Of a stretch of DNA of 64,000 nucleotides, positions 33,101 to 45,687 are shown piece by piece (the stretch's first letter is position 1; every line of letters begins with the position of its first letter). This stretch comes from Arcuatula senhousia (Eukaryota; Mollusca; Bivalvia; Mytilida; Mytilidae): positions 12,537,501 to 12,601,500 of the forward strand of contig OZ020307.1 of assembly GCA_963971305.1 (NCBI GenBank), in the 5' to 3' direction. The notes below the pieces were generated by a model. That model was not told where the DNA came from. It saw nothing but the letters and a program-made list of their open reading frames with translations, and did not search any database. A program made the position numbers and the translations under genes.

Positions 33101-36100
33101 AAGTGTGATGTTTTTTGTCAAGTAAAATTATACAGAAATATTTAACATGTGTATAATAAAAGACAAAGAGTATATGCCAGTTTCAAGATGGTGAATCCTG
33201 GGAAGTTCTTTTATTACATTTTTTTCAGGCATCACATCAACCGCAGTGCAATAAAGAGCAACAGATCAAAATATATATTGCTTTGTTGTTTATTAACGAT
33301 TGAATCTTCAATTCTAAAAATATTTCTACACATGAAGGAATATATTTTCATTTAAATGAAGTATTCAAGGTTTGTTGAGATATTATTATCTTTACCAGTT
33401 TGACTTGCTAATTAGTAAAGTCACATGATAATTCCTGTTTAATTCAGGAATTTTTCAAGAAAAGCAATGAACTTGAAAATGATGTATTGTCTGTGTTGAA
33501 CTTCAAGAAACAAATTTTAATATATTTTCTCTATATTGCCATAAAATTTATTAATTTTTCAATCATGCATTTATGTTTGTTTATATATTTACCCATCTAA
33601 ACTTTTGTTTCCCTCTTGGCTAGTTATTGAAGAGGCCTGCTGGTCAACATCCTCTTCCTCCTCCTCGTCATCATCCCAACCTCCACCTGCTTTACCAGGT
33701 ATGTGCTGACTGATCACATCCTTGCCACTTATACTACTTCCTGTGGAATGTGCAACTGGATCCCTGCTTGTGTCTTCCTGGTTGCCCCATCCTCCACGAA
33801 CCTTGCTTGGAATATGATCCACTGTTTTTCCTGAAACCAAAACAACATGTGACTCCGTGAAAATATGCTTTAAACTTGTCTTCTTCATGTTTTAAAAGTG
33901 ACCTTGAGACAGAAGGAGATACCCTTCAAGAATATTGTGCATTTTTTTTTGCTATCTCTAAAAGGAACTTAATCTTTAATACAAAGTGGTGGATCTGGGA
34001 GGTGTAACTTGCACACTTGACACCCCCCTCTGAGGTTGACAGTGTCATAAACACACTTTCTATTATACTTAAACATTTACGTCTAGCTTTGATTGCTACA
34101 TGTAAATTGCTAAATGCATGTCATATGGTTCTTTTGATGTCAAGGAGAAGAATAATTAGTGGTAAGGGTGTAAAAATTCCAATGAGTGCATAATAATCCA
34201 AAAATTATGTAATTTGTAAGCATCAGGAAAGGGTATACAGCACTGGCATGATATGAAACTGCATAATTTCATAATTTTTTAATTAATGCCAGGGCATTTC
34301 TGTTTTGTTTATGTTGCAGCCTATTCATGCTATTCTACTGTTTTGTGCATTAAAATTTTAAGGACTATTACATTAATAACTTGTCATTCATGTTAAATTA
34401 ACTAGGAAAAATTGAACTTTCTCAGCAACGTTTAGCTCAGCAGGTCAGGCCACTTTGCCCACAAAGCAACAGGAATGTGTGCCTCAGATGGTTGAATGGG
34501 GCAGACCTGTCATAATGCACGAGATTAAATTGTCCAGTTCTGCTCATCCTTACTTTACTCTAGTCCGCATTTCTTCCAGACATTTACACCCACTTCACAA
34601 CTATTCCATGTTATTTTGTTCCTCCTTTCATGTTAATCTTAAAGATATAGCCAAAATCGTGCGAAGTAACAAAGCTTTTTCTATACCCCTTTCAATACTT
34701 GTCTTAAAGTTTGGGCTGAGAAAATCCAACAATTTTATAGATGCTGTGTCAAGAACATTTATTCTATTCCTATTTTAAGGGTCTTAATCATACTGACCTG
34801 ATTGGTTGTCTGTAAATGATAGGTGTATATCATGTATAGACGGTGGTTTGTAGTCTCCATGCGACTCTATAGAGGCAAGAATTTCTGCCTGTATCTCTTT
34901 ACTCCTGTCTTGGAAACTTGTAGCAAATCGACTAAGTTTGTCCATAAAACTACCTGTAATAATGTCAATGTAGTAACAAAGTTTAAAAATTAATGGTAGT
35001 GTTAAAGCTTTATCTTTAGTTAAGATATTCTTGCAATTATATATCACAATGTCAGTTGTCCATGAAAAATCCAACAAATCTCTGCAATGCAAAAACTATT
35101 CATATATTGATCATAGACTCTCCGTAGGCATGATAGGCACTCTGTTTCATTTTGACTCTTCACTTCAAATCAATGGCTAATTTGTAAAGTTTATAATATA
35201 CAAAATAAATTCTATAGAATCTATAATAAGTGTTTAATAAGTTCACATATCACTAAATAAACTCTCTTCTTACTTTTTGATTTAGTTGGAGAATTTCCAA
35301 ATCCCTGCATGCCCCCTCCTGAGCTTGAAGGTGAACTCCCATGTCCTGGAATGATAAACAAGCATTAACTATATGGTATTGAATTACACAATTAACAACT
35401 AATCCTGACTCATTCATACTGGTCTTGTACCTTGTAAAGGTTTTACTCTATTTTATTCACAAGATTGGATGGAGCTTAAGTTTCTCAGTCTTTTCCGTAG
35501 GTTTTAAATAAAGCAGCCTGAAATAATTGACTCATGACCACCCGGTCAATAAAATAAAGTAATTTTTTAGGTATATGGATGTACTTATTGTACCATAGGT
35601 AAAGAAGCAATGGTACTCAAAATTATTATTCCTTGTTTCAACATTTTTCTCTCTTACAATAAAATTATACCCAGATATAAATGTGCTATTTTTTTAATAT
35701 TCAAATTAAATAAGGAATCAGTAATTCACTCAGTTTACCCTGATACCCATCAAAATAGATGTTTGACAGCCCTAGTAAAACCACAATAAGGTAGGAGCAA
35801 AGAGGCACCAATGGGGCATTCAAGTATCAAAAGTCCGAAAGGGCAATGACGAAACCGGCAAATACGAACAAAAACAGCATGAAGAAACTCAAAACACAAA
35901 ATCAACTAAACGGAAATCAACAATGCAACATCAAGTTGTAAAAGAGTGAACTCAGGTGCTCCGGAAGAGTAAGCGGTTCCTGCCTGCTAAAGCACACCTG
36001 TTGTGTTGCTAATTTCCAATTCAGTGTGTCAAATCTGGTAAAGGAAGACAAAACAAATTTCTACGACAAACCAACATCTGCACTCATTTGAGAAATAGAA

Positions 36101-39100
36101 ATCCCATATTTGTCTACAAGTGCATGGTGTCTACTGTAAAATATCTTAAGTGAAGACAGCAACTGTGGAGCAACATAACCCTGTGTCAGCAATTTCTGTG
36201 TCAAACCTGACGCTCTGCCATGGAAATCAATGTAATTCCTGCAAGCTCTAGGGACTTAAGTGAACTAATACCATTATAGGTAACAAGCTAAATATCAAAT
36301 TATTTTGATTTATAGTTGCTAAGAAAACTGTTACCTCTAAAAAAATGTCTGGAATGAGGAAGTAGGTAAATGAAAGATTTGAAATCAGTACCTGTGGTGT
36401 GGATAGACAGAAAGCAAGTATGTGATCAATCTAAAATTGATACTTGTAATGTGGGAGGCCATCATGAAATATTAAACATATTTTCAAATTCTTACAAAGT
36501 TACTGAGGAAACTGTAATTATTGTACAAATTAAGATTGGATTAACCATATTTGAGAAATCAAAAAGCAAAGATAAACCTGAGGTGGGAGTTTGACGGTCA
36601 CATAAAAACTAGATGTACCTTTAATTACTTTGTAGCTTCAGTGGACATATAATTTATAACATGGAAAAATTGACCTCCAATACATGTATTATATACAGCT
36701 TCTACAACACGATCGAGTTGATTATGGAATTTCTAACATCAAGGGAAATAAATTTGATTATTTTAATGGCGAGGCTTGCCTATCGATTAAAATATAAATT
36801 TATTTCCCGAAATGTTATAAATTCCATAATCATCGAGAATTAAGTTGTAGAAGATAATTCTCTAATATTTCCAGGTAAAAAATTGCAAAAGGTTGGAGAT
36901 CAATTGCACATGAAATTACGCCAAGAATAAAATTTTCTTTAGAGGAAAGAAATATTTCTCCACAACTGGTTGAGAGGTTGAGAAATAGGATGTAAATTAG
37001 AGAAAATCCCTGATCTAATGTTGAGCATACCTGTGATCCTAGATAAGTCCTGATGTTGAACTTGTTCTGGTTTCCTAATGTCTGTGTTGTCTTCTATGTT
37101 AAATAACAACTGTGATAATTCCTATGAAATAAAATTGTTTTACAATTAAACATACTATATAAAATACCATAAACACACAAAAAATACAATCCTTACAAAA
37201 AGTCAGGAAGGGTCCCCTTACTAAAAAGTATTCCAAAAATATTGGACAGATTTACATTCAATTTAAATATACCTATCCTAGAATACTGTTGATTCATTTA
37301 TTTTCGTGGGTATAAATTTTTGTGGTTCTATGAAGGACCAGTTCGTGGATTTTTAACTTTGTGGTTTTCCTTTTCAATACTATCTACATCTAGCCTTGTG
37401 TCAGACTCATCCTACCAGACTCGTCTGATACTCACCAAGATATAGATAGTATCAAAAAGGAAAGTACATAATATTCTATATGTTTACATACCCCTTATTT
37501 TATTTTTTATTTTTAATATTCACAAAAAAATATTGACAGATCGAAAAACAGATCGACATTGTAGAACATAATAGGGCTTCTGCATCCTCGATACAAGGCC
37601 CAAATAAGATAACCAAACATTCATAAGGTATCTGGTAGCATTTTGACTTTTTTTACTCAAACTTAATTGTGCACTGAACTCTGGAAAAAAATACTGTAAA
37701 GCAATTATTCAAGTTTCATTCTTACTCAAGAAAAACTTTTTGCTTCTCTCTTTGCTGTGACACAAACTTGTAAATTTCACAATTCTATATTACCTGTGCC
37801 ATTTTTCTGACAGCTTTGATTGGTACATTCCCATGTAGAGGGTCATCTTGTGCACTGTATTCTGACAATAAAAATAAAGACACATTTTGATCAAATCCAA
37901 AAGGAACATTCAGTTTTCACATAGCAGTCATATGATCGTTCACGCAGGATAATGTAAAATAAAAATATAATCATGTAAACATTGAAAGTAAGATAAAAGT
38001 ACCTCTTTATATAATATACTATAAACTCATTTTTGGTCACATTTTGTCAAGCAGTTTCAGAGAAAGATCTTTGAAAAGCTGATAAAACAGACAATGCTCA
38101 CCAAGTGATTACAATAGCCCACATGAACTTCAGCCAAAAAAAAGTATAGAACAGTGAGAAAAAATTATAAACTTTAACTTCTAGTAATAATTCAATCTCT
38201 TTACACATTTGTGGACATAACTATAATACAGACATGTTATCTTTTCAGAGGGTATTTCAGGGAGATTTTCAACTTTTCAGACAACCTCTAAGAGAGATTA
38301 GTATCGACATACCAGAGTATCATGAAAAAATCCATCATGACTGCAAGTTTTAATTGAGACCAGAATGCTTCGGCATTTGTTTTGCTGACATGTAGTCTTC
38401 TTACGGTTCATCTTAACACTTCGGAAAAAAAAATGACTGATATTTGACGTCTTTTCTCAGTCTATGTGGAGCCTAAACTACACATTCAATTGCTTAATAA
38501 AGCGTAGCAGTGTCTAGGTAATTTCATTATTGGTGTTATTGAATCTACTCACAATCAAGTTTTATGGAAGGTTATTTAAGGGGGAATTCATGCTTTATTT
38601 AAGGTACAATTTGAACGGAAAGAAAATGAATACAGAAAACAACAAACTGGAAGGGAAAATGATCGGCGATTTCTATATCTAGACGCTGCTACACTTTATT
38701 TTGTGTTTCTATGTGTCGTTTAAGTCGTACAAAGACTTGAAAAAAGGTCAAATATTTACCATTTTATTCGTAACCATGAACCTTAAAAGCCTGACATGGC
38801 CAGAATATTGAGAAAACTTTTTTAATTCATGAAAATTCTATCAGAAATACTAGCAGATTAATTGATCTGGAATCTTTTCTCAATCATATAATTGCTTATA
38901 AAAGTGTAGTGATTGTGAAATTGTATTTGATAACTAAGGAAGATATATTTCTTTGGAATAATTTAAGGCAAAGAACTTAAATATTTTGACAAATTGTCGA
39001 TTTTAAAGAATTTCAGTATTTTAAGGGGACATAACTATACTTTATATTTTATGGCATGCTTCTGACAACTCAGCCGTGAGATGTCCAATTAGGGATTTTA

Positions 39101-42100
39101 CCTTGTTAATTTGACAATTAACACTGAAAGCTTGATATTGCTTCGTTAATTAGCTTTGGTGACAGGTGGAATTACTAAATCAACAAGTAATTAATTGCAT
39201 TTGATCTTTGTAACACTGCTCAATGAAGATCAAATGACATTTTTTGTGACTTTTCTATTGACAATTTTTTTTTTTTTATAGAAAATCAGTAACCGGTAGA
39301 TTTAAGGTATAAATCAGGAGTAGGAGAGAGGGTCTTGAAACCCAAGTCTCCATGTGTAAATGGGAGAGTTAACATCATAAAACATTACTTGTTGCATCTC
39401 TAATTCCTTGAGAGTTCTTTATCAGTCCCATTTTGAACTGAACTGGACCATTCTGTACTAAATACTTCATCAGCTTCAACACCTACAAAATATAACACAA
39501 TTGTTAAAAGCTATTACTGATCTCACCAGGTTTCTTTCCTGTAATGCACATGGTCTGTTTTCTTGGTGCTGGATTAGGATTTCTTTTTTAAATAGATTGA
39601 TTTCGTGCTCATTTTTAAATAGATTGATTTCGTGCTCATTGCTCTAATTTATGATAAACAATTGAACCAAAAAACAATGATTTTATCAAATATGCCATAC
39701 ATTTCATTGTAACTTACCTTAAATTTAACATGACATGATTGTTTGTTTAGTCTGTCAACCAGAAACTCCAGGGTACTGTGACAACAATCATCTGATTCTC
39801 GGGTGATTTCTGAGCAGAAAGTTAAGGCAATACATACATCGATTAAAATTATTTCATAGTGATTGGGCAAATGATCCTCAATTTCTTACCAGCTAGGGGT
39901 TATAGAAAGTTGTGCTAAGCATACTCCACTCAAAGAATTGGAAAACAGGAACATTATGAACTGGAAAAGGAAAGACAAAGAACAGTCCATCATAAATTCT
40001 ACAGAGTGCACTTTGTCTATCGTTCTATTGTAAATATGACAAGTTTATTAATGAGAGCCTTATTTGTGTATATTTTGATGACCTTACCTAGTGGCCTATG
40101 TGAATGCCCAAGTACTATAAGGTCATTTAGAATATTGAGTTAAGGATACTATTAATTTCCTGATAAAGATAGCCTGGAATGGGATTAACATCATCTGAAG
40201 TAGCCTTCATCAATGTGCTTATCTGAAATATAAATTAACCATAAAATGGGTCAAAGACAGAAATTGTTTAATTTGTTTGACAGTAAGTAGGTGAGCAACA
40301 GACCTGAAAACAAGTCTGTGATAAGTGGATGCTATTATAATCCTATGAAACTGTAATGAAAATATTGATACTAAATAGGCAACTGGTTATTCCAAAAAAA
40401 ATTTTTAAATGTACAAGAAAATAAAAGAACCGAACTTTTGACTATTAATGTTAGTTAACTGTTCCATGTATGTTAGGGAACAGGCTAAGCCTATTTTCAT
40501 GATTCCTTTCATTATTCAAAAAGAGGATTGTCTGATTTTTCAGAAAAAATAAAGAACAAAGTGGATACAAGGGCTTGGATTTCTAATACATTTTTATTAT
40601 AAACTTCTTTCAATCACATTAATTTTAAAATCCTTTGTAGAAAATAAACTAGAGACTCCAAGGAGCCTCAATCGCCCACCTGGTCTTGATGTCGACCCTA
40701 TAAAAACTTTTCTGGAGCTAAAAGAGCTCAACACTTAAGCAAGTAACAGCTTTTCTCTATCTACTATAGTTTCATTCTGTAGCCATAGGCCCAAATCATG
40801 AAAAAATGTTATTTTAGGGGCCATAGACCCTATGAAGGGTCATCTGACAACTTCCACCCTATGAAAACTTTTGTAGCGCTAAATGAACTGAACAAGCTTT
40901 TCTCTATCTGCTATAGTTTTCATTTTAAAGGCCAACCACATGAAAAAACGTTATTCTAAGGGCCGTAACCCCTATAAGGGGTAATCTGACAACTATAACC
41001 CTATGAAGACTTTTGTAGAGTTAATGAACACACATTTGAGCAAGCAACAGCTTTTCTCTATCTGCTATAGTTTTCATTCTATAGGCCAAAAACATGAAAA
41101 AACATCATTTTAGGGGCGGTTACCCCTATAAAGGGTCATCTGACAACTTTGATCTTAGGGAGACTTTTGTAGAGCTAAATGAACTGAACATTTAAGCAAG
41201 CAACAGCTTCTCTCTTTCTGCTATAGTTTTCATTCCATAGGCCAAAAAACATGAAAGAACATTATTTTAGGGGCCAAAACCCTTGTAAGGGGACATCTGA
41301 CAACTTCAACCCTATGGAGACTTTAGTAGAGCTAAATAAGCTGAACATTTAAGCAAGCAACAGCTTCTCTCTATCTGCTATAGTTTTCATTCTATTGGCC
41401 AAAAATATGAAAAAACGTTATTTTAGGGGCTGTTACCCCTTTCAGGAATCATCTGACAACTTCGACCCTGTGGAGACTTTTGTAGGGCTAAATGAGCTGA
41501 ACATTTAAGCAAGCAACAACTTTTCTCTATCTGTCATAGTTTTCATTCTATAACCAAAAACATGAAAAAATGCTATTTTTCACCTTTAAGGGGCCGTAAC
41601 TCCAGTAAGGGGTCATCTGACAACTTGGACTCAATGGAGACTTTGGTAGAGCTTTTGATGCTGAAGCAGTAACGTGGCATCAGATTTCATCTATCTCTTA
41701 TACTTTTTGATTTACAAGTCATAAAAAGTAGTCTGACCCACCTGGTCTATTTTTAGTAATGGCGGGCATGTTGTTGGGACAGCGGTCACCATTTGTGCAA
41801 TCTTGGTAGAGGACATCCCATAGATGAAGTGTGCAAAGTTTCAAAGCAATCCCTTCAGTCCTTTCGGAGGAGAAGATTTTCAAAGAAAAGTTAACGACGA
41901 CAACGACAGACCACGACTGACGCCAAGTGATGGCAATAGCTCACATGGACCTTCTGTCCAGGTGAGCTAAAAATGATGGCAATAAAACCTCTTTTTACTG
42001 AATTTAAGATATTTGTAGCTTTGTGTCCTTTCTGTCAAAACTGAATAGCAATCTATTGACATTGCTCTAATGCGTCATGTCCCTGATCTTGCCAAGTGAG

Positions 42101-42578
42101 AACATCAGACAAAGTCAGTTTATACGCTCCCGAAGGGAGCGATAATGTTAGAAATGTCAATATTTTAGTTGTACTATGGGCTCAATTTTCCTTCAACGTC
42201 CGGTAAATCACGCGCAGTTTCCTGGATTTTCTGCGTCTTTTTAACGCTTTTTTCTTTGAAAATTCTTGACGTCATTAAGCGCAAAAAGGACCCACAAGAA
42301 AAGCTGCTTTGTTTTTATTTTCGAATAAGAATTTGTTACAATTAATTGCCCAATAAACATTTGAAAACTTATTTAAGCTTGTAAAATATTTAAGGATACG
42401 TTCAAACTTCGGGAGCGTCACAGGTTTAACCTGCATCATATTAATGTAAGTAAACTATAAAATTTCTTCATTACCAGTACTTTGCAGTATTTTGATGTTC
42501 ATATGTGATGACTTGTGTAACTGATAATTGGGTATTTTAACTTATACAAACCTTGTTTACAAAAGCAACTTTGTCCAT
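30120..42578 (-). CDS. TEPSIN: Tepsin (AP-4 complex accessory protein, ENTH/tVHS), 13 exons
   Basis: Minus-strand coding exons: 42552-42578, 40150-40222, 39718-39809, 39389-39482, 37794-37861, 37031-37121, 35274-35345, 34798-34953, 33593-33830, 32897-33080, 32654-32698, 30738-30872 and 30120-30206. Total 453 residues. Tepsin binds the AP-4 coat on trans-Golgi vesicles. The N-terminal ENTH domain (about 1-118) shows MDKVAFVNK, ATSDDVNPIPGYLYQEI, LEFLVDRLN, VLKLMKYL and the hallmark DPLHGN. Residues about 125-300 are a disordered linker with GMQGFGNSP and two IPxKxxGGW motifs, one followed by an acidic run. Residues about 305-430 match the tVHS domain (ALVQSFL, NPEKIVDLLNEQL, KALVIQVSLDNFQ, KCLLLIEYM). 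All junctions are GT-AG in phase except the acceptor of exon 11, which is not canonical. I could not point to the AP-4 beta/epsilon binding motifs. Confidence 0.92.
31110..32566. mobile_element. Mariner-like non-autonomous element with long inverted arms and TA duplication
   Basis: The left end CAGTAAATTG and right end CAACTCACTG are inverted, each flanked by TA (31108-31109, 32567-32568). The arms remain similar for about 200 bp (cues ACCTTACAGGTATTC, CAAATAGGTATTTCAATAGG, CACCTGGCCAGGT). The centre (about 31560-32250) is AT-rich with diverged direct repeats of a TTGATTTGGGATATATGTGT type and no transposase. It lies in the tepsin intron between exons 12 and 11. Confidence 0.8.
35790..36090. 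repeat. Dispersed repeat, copy in tepsin intron
   Basis: Shares long stretches with 58799-59070: AAAAGTCCGAAAGGGCA, GTGAACTCAGGTGCTCCGGA and GTAAAGGAAGACAAAACAAA. A third, partial and inverted copy of its left end lies at 25381-25432. Three copies in 64 kb mark a dispersed family. No ORF or promoter boxes were seen. Confidence 0.75.
36699..36853. mobile_element. 155-bp hairpin element, arms of about 70 bp
   Basis: CTTCTACAAC at the left and GTTGTAGAAG at the right open arms of about 70 bp that pair with a few mismatches (GATTATGGAATTT with AAATTCCATAATC; GGGAAATAAAT with ATTTATTTCCC). The loop contains GGCGAGGCTTGCC. It lies in a tepsin intron. Confidence 0.75.
40648..41971. repeat. Element with about six tandem units of about 156 bp in tepsin intron 1
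   Basis: The CTTTTCTCTATCTGCTATAG-type segment recurs at 40750, 40896, 41051, 41207, 41363 and 41520. The left border has CGCCCACCTGG; the right border has GTCCAGGTGAGCT, partly inverted to it. The right end resembles 2500-2660 and 38041-38130, so this is a dispersed family with a variable tandem core. Confidence 0.75.
42121..42435 (+). repeat. Dispersed repeat with GCTCCCGAAGGGAGC hairpin, copy A
   Basis: About 315 bp from CGCTCCCGAAGGGAGCG to CTTCGGGAGCGTCACAGG. Shares TTCCTTCAACGTCCGGTAAA and GACGTCATTAAGCGC-type words with copies at 43501, 43823 and (inverted) 10270. Lies in tepsin intron 1. Confidence 0.75.
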
Positions 42579-43500
42579 GATCCTTTTTTTTCCTATTTCA
42601 TACACTTGCTATGAAAAATTCCATAATTTGGACTCCACAAACATTCACACATAAATCTGAAGAAAAAAAGATGCATGAAAGCTTTTTTAAACCTTTATCA
42701 AATTATTCTAAAGATTTCTTGTCATTAAATGCACATGTAATTGTATTCAGGTTGGTGGCAATATATTTCCTTGCTTCTAAACTTGAAATTGTTAAGTATG
42801 TCACAATTACATGTGTCATTATGTATGAAAAAAAATTATTTACAAAATTAGCATTGGCCATAAGGGAAATTTTATATTTCAAGCCAAAGGGAAAGAATCA
42901 ATGTCAAAGCACAGGGATATCAATATTTTGTTAGAATTATAAAAAAAAAACACAAGGAAAACACTACTTTCAACCCCCCTTTTCTTCAATTCAATTGTCT
43001 TTTATTAAATCATTTCTTTCATTCCTTTCCCTTTATAATTTATTTCATGGATGATTTTTTTCCCAAAACACTACAATCAATCTTCAATTTTGTAAAATTG
43101 GACAAAACTATGGATATGAAAAACATTCTCCAGACTTTTCTATTACATGTTACTTAAAAACAAAAGTAAAAACGTCATAAAATCTATTCAGGGCTTCCCT
43201 CAAATTTCTAGACCTTTCTTGACATATTAAATGCTTTTCATATCCATGTGATAGTCAAATTTTACAAAATTGCCAGAATGAAGCCCAATTTTCATGAATG
43301 CAGTACTGTCAAGTTTTGATGAGCTGATATTTGTTTCAAAAATGGAAGATCAAAGGAAATAATTTAAAAAATCAAATTATTTGCGAACCATTGCTGACTA
43401 GAATTGATCGATGAAAGAGTCTCAGGCAAGTGGCATGGTGACACTTGGCACACCTGGTTTGGGATGTTGTGTAAAGAAAAATCATCCATGAAACAAATTA

Positions 43501-43821
43501 TATGCTCCCAAAGGGAGCGATAACGGTAGAAATGTCAATATTTTAGTTGTACTATGGGCTGAATTTTCCTTCAACGTCCGGTAAATCAGCTTGTTTTCCT
43601 GAACTTTCAGCATCATTTTAACGCTTTTTGCTTTGAGAATTTAGATCGTCATCAAGCGCATATGTGACCCACGAGAAAAGCTAGTTTGTTTTTATTTTCA
43701 AACATTTTTTTTAGAATAGATATATCGCATTATAAACATTTTCAACAATTACTTATGCTTAGCAAATAATTCTAGATACGTTTTGACTTCGTGAGCATCA
43801 CAGGTAAAAAACCTGCCTCAT
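43501..43821 (+). repeat. Dispersed GCTCCC repeat, copy B
   Basis: Begins TATGCTCCCAAAGGGAGC and ends GTGAGCATCACAGG with an AACCTG extension. Upstream of the tepsin gene. Confidence 0.75.
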
Positions 43822-43822
43822 A

Positions 43823-44094
43823 TTATGCTCCCACAGGCAGCAACAATGGTAGAAATGTCAATATTTTAATTGTACTATGAGCTGAATTTTCCTTCAACAT
43901 CCATGTACCACGCTTGTTTTCCCCAAACTTTTGGCGTCTTTTTAATGCTTTTTTCTTTGAAAATTTTAGACGTCATTAAACTCAGGCGTGACCCACAAGA
44001 AAAGCTTGTTTGTTTTTATTTTAGACCAAAAAATAAATAAAATTAATTGTAACTACGGGAGCATCACAGCTAGGTTCAACCTGCCACATATTAA
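43823..44094 (+). repeat. Dispersed GCTCCC repeat, copy C
   Basis: Directly follows copy B in the same orientation. Its left hairpin is degraded (GCTCCCACAGGCAGC), and its right end is GGGAGCATCACAGC followed by TTCAACCTG. Confidence 0.7.
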
Positions 44095-44699
44095 AAACGA
44101 TTTTTTTAATCTTTTATTTTTTTCCGTAAACTTAGTTTTATTTTTTTTAAAAGCGTCCACCTATCAAAGTACAAAAGCGATATATACTTAGAGTTTTAAT
44201 TATGCAAGCGGGTCAACACAGTAAATTATACAATTACAGGAGTGAAAATCCAGTGTCTAAAATTTTTGACACGTACAGAATACAGAATACATATAGGAAA
44301 TGGTATAAGACAAATGGTTTAATGATAGAAAATCGATTCGAAAAAAAAAACGGGTGGTGAAATGGCACATTGACTCACAGGGGCATGCATACAGTAAAAA
44401 AATAAAATCAAAAGGTAAATAGGGGGATTTTTATTTTTTTACTGTACACAAAAATACTATTGATAGAGCCAGAGGGGTTAACTTCAATTTATGGATGTTG
44501 ATCATTTTGTATAAAATATATTACTCCTGAAAATGTTCTTAAGGACTTCTTTGATTACATAATTATGTTATGCTTCAGTGTTATAACTTATTTAATACAT
44601 CAGCAGAATAATTTTAGGGTTCTTGTTTCTTTTTGGTTCTCGGATAATTTTTTTCTTCAGTGTCAAACAAACGCTTGAAAATAGGTTAATCTGAATACC
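44095..44699. other. Intergenic, AT-rich
   Basis: No gene. A hairpin at about 44391-44456 has arms like TACAGTAAAAAAATAAAATC and its inverse around a short centre. Confidence 0.4.
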
Positions 44700-45030
44700 A
44701 ATGTGATATTTGAAAATACAATGCACAACAATGTCCATTTCAATACCTTCAGTGGTTCTTATTATAAATTTACAAGACCAGACTGTGTAGAAGTTTTAAA
44801 AACTTTAACCATGAAAACTTTTTAATTGACTTAGAAAATCAAAACTTTGATTTACTTATTGATGAAAATTTTACTGATGTAAACAAATGTTACAACCATT
44901 TTCAAAGCTGTTTTATAGATGTCATAGACAAACATGCACCTTTTAAGGAAAGAAAAATCCACCCGAAGCAAGTCCCATACATGAATAAAGAATTGAAAAG
45001 TGCAATTTACAAAAAGAGAATGTTACATAA

Positions 45031-45385
45031 TAGCGAGCATAGCTCGCAAGCGGGCACTTCGTACCCGCTCGAGCGGAGAGCTCTAGGTATTTGTTTCCGC
45101 GAGAAATTTGCTAATGCTGATTTAGATTTTTTATGGTCCGGAAAGGGTTATTATTTTTACAGGGCCGGAGTGAATGTTAAAATAATTTATAAGAAAAGAA
45201 ATAATAAATTGCGCTTTTTACAAGAAAATAATATTCTTAAAATAATAAATACACATAAGCTGCTCGTTTCGTCTTGGTTATATGCACGTACGAAACTAAC
45301 GTGTCTCGAAGCTTAATCGCCCCATACCATCTCGCCCCAAATACATTATATAAACAAAACGTAGTCCCTTTTAGCTATGCTCGCA
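45031..45385. mobile_element. Inverted-repeat insertion inside the LINE
   Basis: The left end GCGAGCATAGCT and right end AGCTATGCTCGC are perfect inverted repeats (45033-45044 and 45373-45384). The left side also holds nested hairpins, GCGAGC/GCTCGC and GCGGG/CCCGC. It separates two stretches of LINE protein that read on from each other (…KRMLHN, then KFQATKN…). The exact right border may lie up to 25 bp further. Confidence 0.7.
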
Positions 45386-45687
45386 TTTAGGCAATGCCTA
45401 CTCCATATTAAATTTCAAGCAACAAAAAACAGTAAAACTTGGGAGTTATATAGAAAACAAAGAAATCTTGTGACTAAAATGAAAAATAGATCTATAAATG
45501 GATAAATACTTATTTTTTAGAAAGATGTACAGGTGGTCCCAAATCAAAGGATTTTTGGCCAACGGTCAAACCATTTTTAACAAATAAAGGTTGTTTAGTA
45601 CAATAAGATACTGTTTTATGTGAAAATAATAATCTTATAACCAAACAAGATAAAGTTTGTGAAATTTTTAATGATTATTTTGTAAAT

